Source: Dysgonamonadaceae bacterium (GTDB lineage: Bacteria; Bacteroidota; Bacteroidia; Bacteroidales; Azobacteroidaceae). From it: a stretch of DNA of 10,257 nucleotides. The stretch spans positions 1 to 10,257 of the forward strand of contig JAITCT010000156.1 in NCBI GenBank assembly GCA_031282925.1. The letters run 5' to 3'. The translations under genes were made by a program, and so were the position numbers. The notes beneath the pieces are model-generated. The model had not been told where the DNA came from. It saw only the letters and a program-made list of their open reading frames with translations, and searched no databases. This document shows, in pieces, positions 8,801 through 10,257 of this stretch; position 1 is the first letter of the stretch; each line of letters opens with the position of its first letter.

Positions 8801-8822
8801 CAATGTTGATTCTCTGTGTCAT
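5820..8822 (-). CDS. Tandem receiver-like domains plus PPDK/PpsA-type ATP-grasp (PEP/pyruvate-binding domain) protein
   Basis: A 1000-residue cytoplasmic protein often labelled phosphoenolpyruvate synthase, though that label probably overstates it. Residues 25-155 form a receiver-like fold whose phospho-acceptor position is Met (DLVICM, M89). Residues 171-305 form a second receiver with the acidic pair (LLVEDS, E177/D178), acceptor D247 (GIVCDMSF), S281/S282 (PIIFDSSE) and K300 (FIDKNS). The PPDK N-terminal ATP-grasp domain follows: GGKGRG (436-441), VVVRSSSLLEDS (528-539), PFAGVYKTY, VLQEMVG, and EIEFAVN with LLQLRPI (near 800). The last 200 residues include LVGPGRWGSSDPW. No phosphohistidine motif (TSH) or C-terminal PEP-binding barrel is present, so a full PEP synthase cycle is not supported within this chain. 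ATG 8822 follows an A-rich leader. The gene is more GC-rich than the glycan genes and converges on the ATPase with 17 bp between stops. Confidence 0.88.
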   Translation of the reverse strand: MTQRINIDHLVFKDTSFAGLMTKRVLNVLLIATRYDAFMLEEDGRIDEQIFNEYTSLSLRYPPRFTLVTTEKEAVAAMRRMNFDLVICMPNMDDTDIFAGANRIKSLYSKVPIVVLTPFSREVTKRMLQEDLSSIDYVFSWLGNSELLLAIIKLIEDKMNVDDDIASVGVQTILLVEDSIRFYSSALPHLYKFVLEQSKGFSKEALNAHQQTLRMRGRPKILLARSYEEAEALYLKYKDHTLGIVCDMSFCKCGVKDPYAGYKLGSMVRNIDRFVPIIFDSSEVSNKRFADELHCSFIDKNSKTFPQDLRKEIKDNFGFGDFVILDPQTKAEIIRITSLKDLQTKIFRIPDDSLVYHLSRNHFSRFFYSRAIFPIAEFLKGIDVSDYASMDEARRVIFDAIVKYREMKNSGIVAVFEKERFDEYSHFARIGEDSLGGKGRGLAFISRMIKRWANELDRLFPNTGLRIPKTVVLCTDIFDEFMEMNDLYRIALQDLPDGDILKYFLRASLPKRLIEDLLAFFEVVKTPVVVRSSSLLEDSHYQPFAGVYKTYMIPHVPDKYELLNRVGNAIKGVYASVFYRDSKAYMTATQNLIDQEKMAIVLQEMVGQVHGTRCYPDISGVARSLNFYPVGEEKGEEGIVSVALGLGKYIVDGGVTLRFSPKHPDRILQTGSLEFALKETQTRFYALDLQTGPNDKITVNDASNLLELSVKEADKDGAIRYISSTYNPQDHILMDGYYPGPNRKVITFSGVLHNGVFPLAGILDYILKLGQAEIGRPVEIEFAVNLEKTPESGVTGNFYLLQLRPIVDSKEVIGENLLKVKEEDCLLQSVHALGHGITGDVYDVIYVKTAGFSAGNNPQVAGEIERFNREMIEEERNYILVGPGRWGSSDPWLGIPVKWAHISNARLIVESGLDNYRVEPSQGTHFFHNLTSFGVGYFTINPYIKGNGIFDEAFLNAQPAEKETKYLRHVRFEKPVVIKIDGKKNIGVALKPFPANASYR

Positions 8823-8836
8823 TTGTTTGTTTTTTT

Positions 8837-8909
8837 AGTTAACGAGTTGACAAGTAAACGAGTAAACGGATAAGCGAAACTTGTCAACTTGTTTACTCGT
8901 TAACTCGTT
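8837..8909. repeat. Palindromic 8-nt-period repeat forming a long hairpin in the predicted leader
   Basis: The left arm is four contiguous octamers of the type AGTWRACG (8837-8868). The right arm is four octamers of the reverse type WACTYGTY (8878-8909). Bases 8841-8868 pair with 8882-8909 at 22 of 28 positions around a 13-nt loop. The structure lies between the predicted -7 box (8928-8935) and the start codon at 8822 of the minus-strand gene, so it would be transcribed as a 5' leader hairpin. The units resemble AGTTAACG-type intergenic repeats found in Bacteroidetes, so it may be a dispersed repeat and not a dedicated regulator. Confidence 0.7.
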
Positions 8910-8927
8910 TGCTGTCTTTCTTCCGGT

Positions 8928-8935
8928 CAAAGGTA
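8928..8935 (-). promoter_or_regulatory. Bacteroidetes-type -7 promoter box for the minus-strand ATP-grasp gene
   Basis: On the minus strand these bases read TACCTTTG, an exact TAnnTTTG. A weak TTG-containing -33 candidate is at 8958-8961 with a spacing of about 22 bp. Transcription would start near 8921 and give a leader of about 100 nt that contains the octamer hairpin. Confidence 0.5.
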
Positions 8936-9075
8936 TGATATTTTTTCTATAATTTACGCAATTCGCGTTCTGACTTTTGAATTTACAAATCCCATCAATT
9001 CCAAAATAAAATGAACGGAGGACTAAGGAAATTACTTGATTTTGAGGCTTCTTTCGAGCGATTCTATTGTTTATC

Positions 9076-9201
9076 GGAACGCCACAAACCGAATTTGGAA
9101 CGCCCTAAACTGAATCCGGAACGCCCCAAACCGAATTCGGAACGTTCCAAAATGAATCCGGAACGTTCCAAACTGAATTTGGAACGTTCCAAAACAAATT
9201 C
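9076..9201. repeat. Six tandem 21-bp repeats with palindromic GGAACGTTCC core
   Basis: Six contiguous 21-bp units start at 9076, 9097, 9118, 9139, 9160 and 9181. Each begins GGAACG, followed by a variable CC/TT pair and an AAA-nn-GAAT stretch. In the last three units the head is GGAACGTTCC, a perfect 10-bp palindrome. In the first three it is GGAACGCC. Either strand reads as a 7-residue periodic peptide (NPERPKL-like on plus, LERSGF-like on minus), which is a consequence of the period and not good evidence of coding. Confidence 0.85.
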
Positions 9202-9205
9202 TCCT

Positions 9206-9237
9206 GATTGTTTCAGGCTATTGCCTTCACAATGACG
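9206..9237 (-). repeat. Fragment resembling a dispersed CGTCATTG-type intergenic repeat
   Basis: The minus strand reads CGTCATTGTGAAGGCAATAG and continues to CAATC. This resembles the widespread intergenic repeat of the form CGTCATTGCGAGG...GAAGCAATC, whose translation gives the familiar RHCE-rich false peptides. The match is from memory and imperfect. Confidence 0.45.
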
Positions 9238-9270
9238 ACTGCGATAATTCCCAATTTCTCCGTTTCCCCC

Positions 9271-9300
9271 GTAATTCGTAATTTGCAATTCGTAATTGAT
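9271..9300. repeat. AATTCGTAAT short tandem repeat
   Basis: GTAATTCGTAATTTGCAATT is followed by CGTAATTGAT, made of about three imperfect copies of a 9-10-bp AATTCGTA-type unit. Similar AATTCGTAATTCGTAATT runs are common between genes in Bacteroidetes. No function can be assigned. Confidence 0.5.
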
Positions 9301-9405
9301 TTGTCAAATGCAGTGATATTATAATTATTTACAGATCTTTGCAAACTATTTATCAATCTCCGGTTGGCGCAAGGCACTGTCCCGCACCAGTCGGAACAAA
9401 CAACG

Positions 9406-9413
9406 TAAATTTG
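9406..9413 (+). promoter_or_regulatory. Possible -7 promoter box upstream of the secreted-protein remnant
   Basis: TAAATTTG fits TAnnTTTG and lies 18 bp before ATG 9432. No convincing -33 TTTG is found at the expected distance, and AT-rich sequence gives chance matches, so this is weak. Confidence 0.25.
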
Positions 9414-9431
9414 AAATGAAATTATTTAAAG

Positions 9432-9696
9432 ATGAAAAAAACAATTTTATCCATGGCGTTATGCACCATAATCATTTTCCCTGTGAAAGCTATTTGGTCA
9501 CAGTATACTGGTACAGCCCTTATTCATTTTCCTCTTCAATGAGGTAATAAGGTTAAGGGAATACCGTCATAATTCATTCTACTGAGGTTGTTTTGTTGGT
9601 AAATCAGGTGAAAATAAGGTTGTAACCGGGGCGGTTTCGGCAGGAATCTATATTGTGAAAAACGGCGCTAAGGTGGCAAAAGTGATTGTAAAATAA
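9432..9696 (+). pseudogene. Remnant of a secreted protein with type IX secretion sorting tail
   Basis: The frame from ATG 9432 begins MKKTILSMALCTIIIF and then PVKA, with a basic start and a hydrophobic core, as in a Sec signal peptide. It stops at 9540-9542 after 36 residues. A second open stretch in another frame (9586-9696) ends SAGIYIVKNGAKVAKVIVK followed by TAA. This closely resembles the last strand pair of the T9SS type A C-terminal sorting domain, whose members usually end '(P/S)AGIYIVK......KVIVK'. A normal cargo protein would have hundreds of residues between these two parts. Here only about 45 bp of unrecognised sequence remain, with stops and a frame change. The best reading is a cargo gene whose body was deleted, leaving both export signals. 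The alternative, two unrelated short frames, is less likely given that both ends match in the right order. Confidence 0.6.
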
Positions 9697-9723
9697 ACAC
9701 ACAACTGCTCATAATTGATGTGA

Positions 9724-9756
9724 AAAATCCGGCTTGCTTAATGGCAGCTGGATTTT
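9724..9756. terminator. Bidirectional intrinsic terminator between the secreted-protein remnant and mutY
   Basis: AAAATCCGGCTTGC (9724-9737) pairs with GCAGCTGGATTTT (9744-9756), with one G-T pair and one bulge, around a 6-nt loop. T-rich sequence follows on both strands, TTTT then CATTTTTC on plus and TTTTT on minus. It lies between two convergent genes and would serve both. A second inverted repeat, TTTTCATTT (9753-9761) with AAATGAAAA (9770-9778), overlaps its right arm and would compete with it. Confidence 0.65.
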
Positions 9757-9783
9757 CATTTTTCAATTGAAATGAAAATACCT

Positions 9784-10257
9784 TTACAGGGAAACATCAC
9801 CCGTAAATTTTTCCATAAAACGCTGCATCAGCCTGTGTATCGGATATTCTCCGATTTCGCTTTGCCTTATTTTCCTGTATTTGTCCGGCCTCAACGGGTT
9901 TTTGACAGACACTTCATAAAAATCGGCATACAAAATCCGGTGCGTTAAAACATGTTTGTAATTCTTTATTAATAGTTTGAACGGCAGGAACGTATCACGG
10001 GATTCCGCGTCAACAAGTGCGGAACGACCGGCATTGCCGGGGAAAAGCGCCTGAAAATCCCTGCATTTAACCAACTCTTCAAACGACAGAGGAATTTCCG
10101 ATTCCACCGAAGGAAATTCGTATAAATTTTGCCAAATACCTTTTCCTTCCCTCTTTTTCAAAAAAATAAACTCACCCGAATGAATAAGAAAATAATAAAG
10201 GTACAGTTCTTTTGTTTTGGGCCTGTTTAATTTAACCGGAAATTCGGACACTTTCCC
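9784..10257 (-). CDS. mutY: A/G-specific adenine glycosylase MutY, C-terminal part (5' end beyond the window)
   Basis: C-terminal NUDIX-like domain of MutY, the base-excision repair enzyme that removes adenine opposite 8-oxoguanine. The visible residues start in the interdomain linker (SEFPVKLNRPKTKELYLYY, like 'lPvK.kk.k.r.ry...'). Then come FLKKREGKGIWQNLYEFP, the signature MutY stretch that reads the damaged strand, and YKHVLTHRILYADFYEV. In the last, L-T-H stands at the position of the F-S-H loop that contacts 8-oxoG in studied MutY proteins. The C-terminus is short and ordinary. A GTG at 10249-10251 is not a credible start, because the frame stays open to the window edge and the catalytic HhH-GPD and iron-sulfur domains must lie beyond. 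The gene is transcribed toward the terminator at 9724-9756. Family call is confident from the GIWQNLYEFP block and the downstream TH loop. Confidence 0.9.
   Translation of the reverse strand, partial: GKVSEFPVKLNRPKTKELYLYYFLIHSGEFIFLKKREGKGIWQNLYEFPSVESEIPLSFEELVKCRDFQALFPGNAGRSALVDAESRDTFLPFKLLIKNYKHVLTHRILYADFYEVSVKNPLRPDKYRKIRQSEIGEYPIHRLMQRFMEKFTGDVSL

Larger units (their letters stand above)
8936..9431. other. Repeat-rich gene-free stretch
   Basis: No gene is called here. Bases 8936-9075 are AT-rich and carry the upstream promoter side of the minus-strand gene; a degenerate seventh copy of the 21-bp repeat may begin near 9056. Then follow the 21-bp repeats (9076-9201), a dispersed-repeat fragment (9206-9237) and AATTCGTAAT repeats (9271-9300). 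I see nothing recognisable in 9301-9405. Open frames crossing the 21-bp repeats on both strands are explained by the repeat having a length divisible by three. Confidence 0.7.

Noticed and set aside
5820..8822. Complete phosphoenolpyruvate synthase (ppsA) or PPDK
   Set aside because: The phosphohistidine motif and the PEP-binding C-terminal domain are absent, so no ppsA symbol was given.
9076..9201. Possible CRISPR array
   Set aside because: The units are contiguous 21-mers without unique spacers, and no cas gene is present.
9011..9235. Open frame of 74 codons on the plus strand with NPERPKL-like 7-residue repeats
   Set aside because: Most of it is the 21-bp repeat array read in frame, and the minus strand is equally open (9064-9288). 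No family resemblance or promoter was seen.
10249..10251. GTG as the start of the minus-strand MutY frame
   Set aside because: The frame stays open to the window edge and the protein begins in the middle of MutY, so this is a cut gene and not a short one.

Overview
The window reads as chromosomal DNA of a Bacteroidetes bacterium, most likely of the order Bacteroidales. The signs are TAnnTTTG promoter boxes, A-rich start regions with weak Shine-Dalgarno signals, a broken gene that ends in a type IX secretion sorting tail, a PEP/pyruvate-binding protein of a type common in this phylum, and AT-rich glycosyltransferase genes beside more GC-rich housekeeping genes. Species cannot be named from the sequence.

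Positions 1-4346 (+ strand) are one end of a surface-polysaccharide (LPS/O-antigen or capsule) gene cluster. It holds a GT90-type (LpsA/CAP10-like) transferase open to the window edge, a truncated GT4 fragment fused to what looks like a GT2 start, two GT2 transferases and one full-length GT4 transferase. The first three genes are coupled by ATGA stop/start overlaps. A small element of about 83 bp, with 14-15 bp perfect inverted ends and no transposase, lies between the third and fourth genes. No transporter, polymerase or sugar-nucleotide gene is visible, so the glycan cannot be identified.

Positions 4347-5802 hold an AAA+ ATPase of the DUF4143 type with its own promoter. A tandem 33-bp-period repeat starts at the first base after the preceding stop codon and leads into that promoter. 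The ATPase converges, with a 17-bp gap, on a minus-strand gene (5820-8822) for a 1000-residue protein. That protein has a degenerate receiver domain, a second receiver with all key residues, and a PPDK/PpsA-type ATP-grasp domain, but no phosphohistidine or PEP-binding domain. Its predicted leader RNA contains a long imperfect hairpin built from 8-nt repeats.

Positions 8936-9431 are a repeat-rich gene-free stretch: six 21-bp repeats built around GGAACG(TTCC), a copy of a dispersed CGTCATTG-type intergenic repeat, and AATTCGTAAT repeats. After it come the remains of a secreted T9SS-cargo gene (signal peptide and sorting tail with the body missing), a bidirectional terminator, and the C-terminal part of mutY on the minus strand, running off the right edge.

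No complete, clearly new multi-gene system stands out. The points most worth checking are the receiver/ATP-grasp protein with its hairpin leader, the 33-bp repeats in front of the ATPase, and the signs of gene decay (chimeric GT fragment, T9SS remnant).
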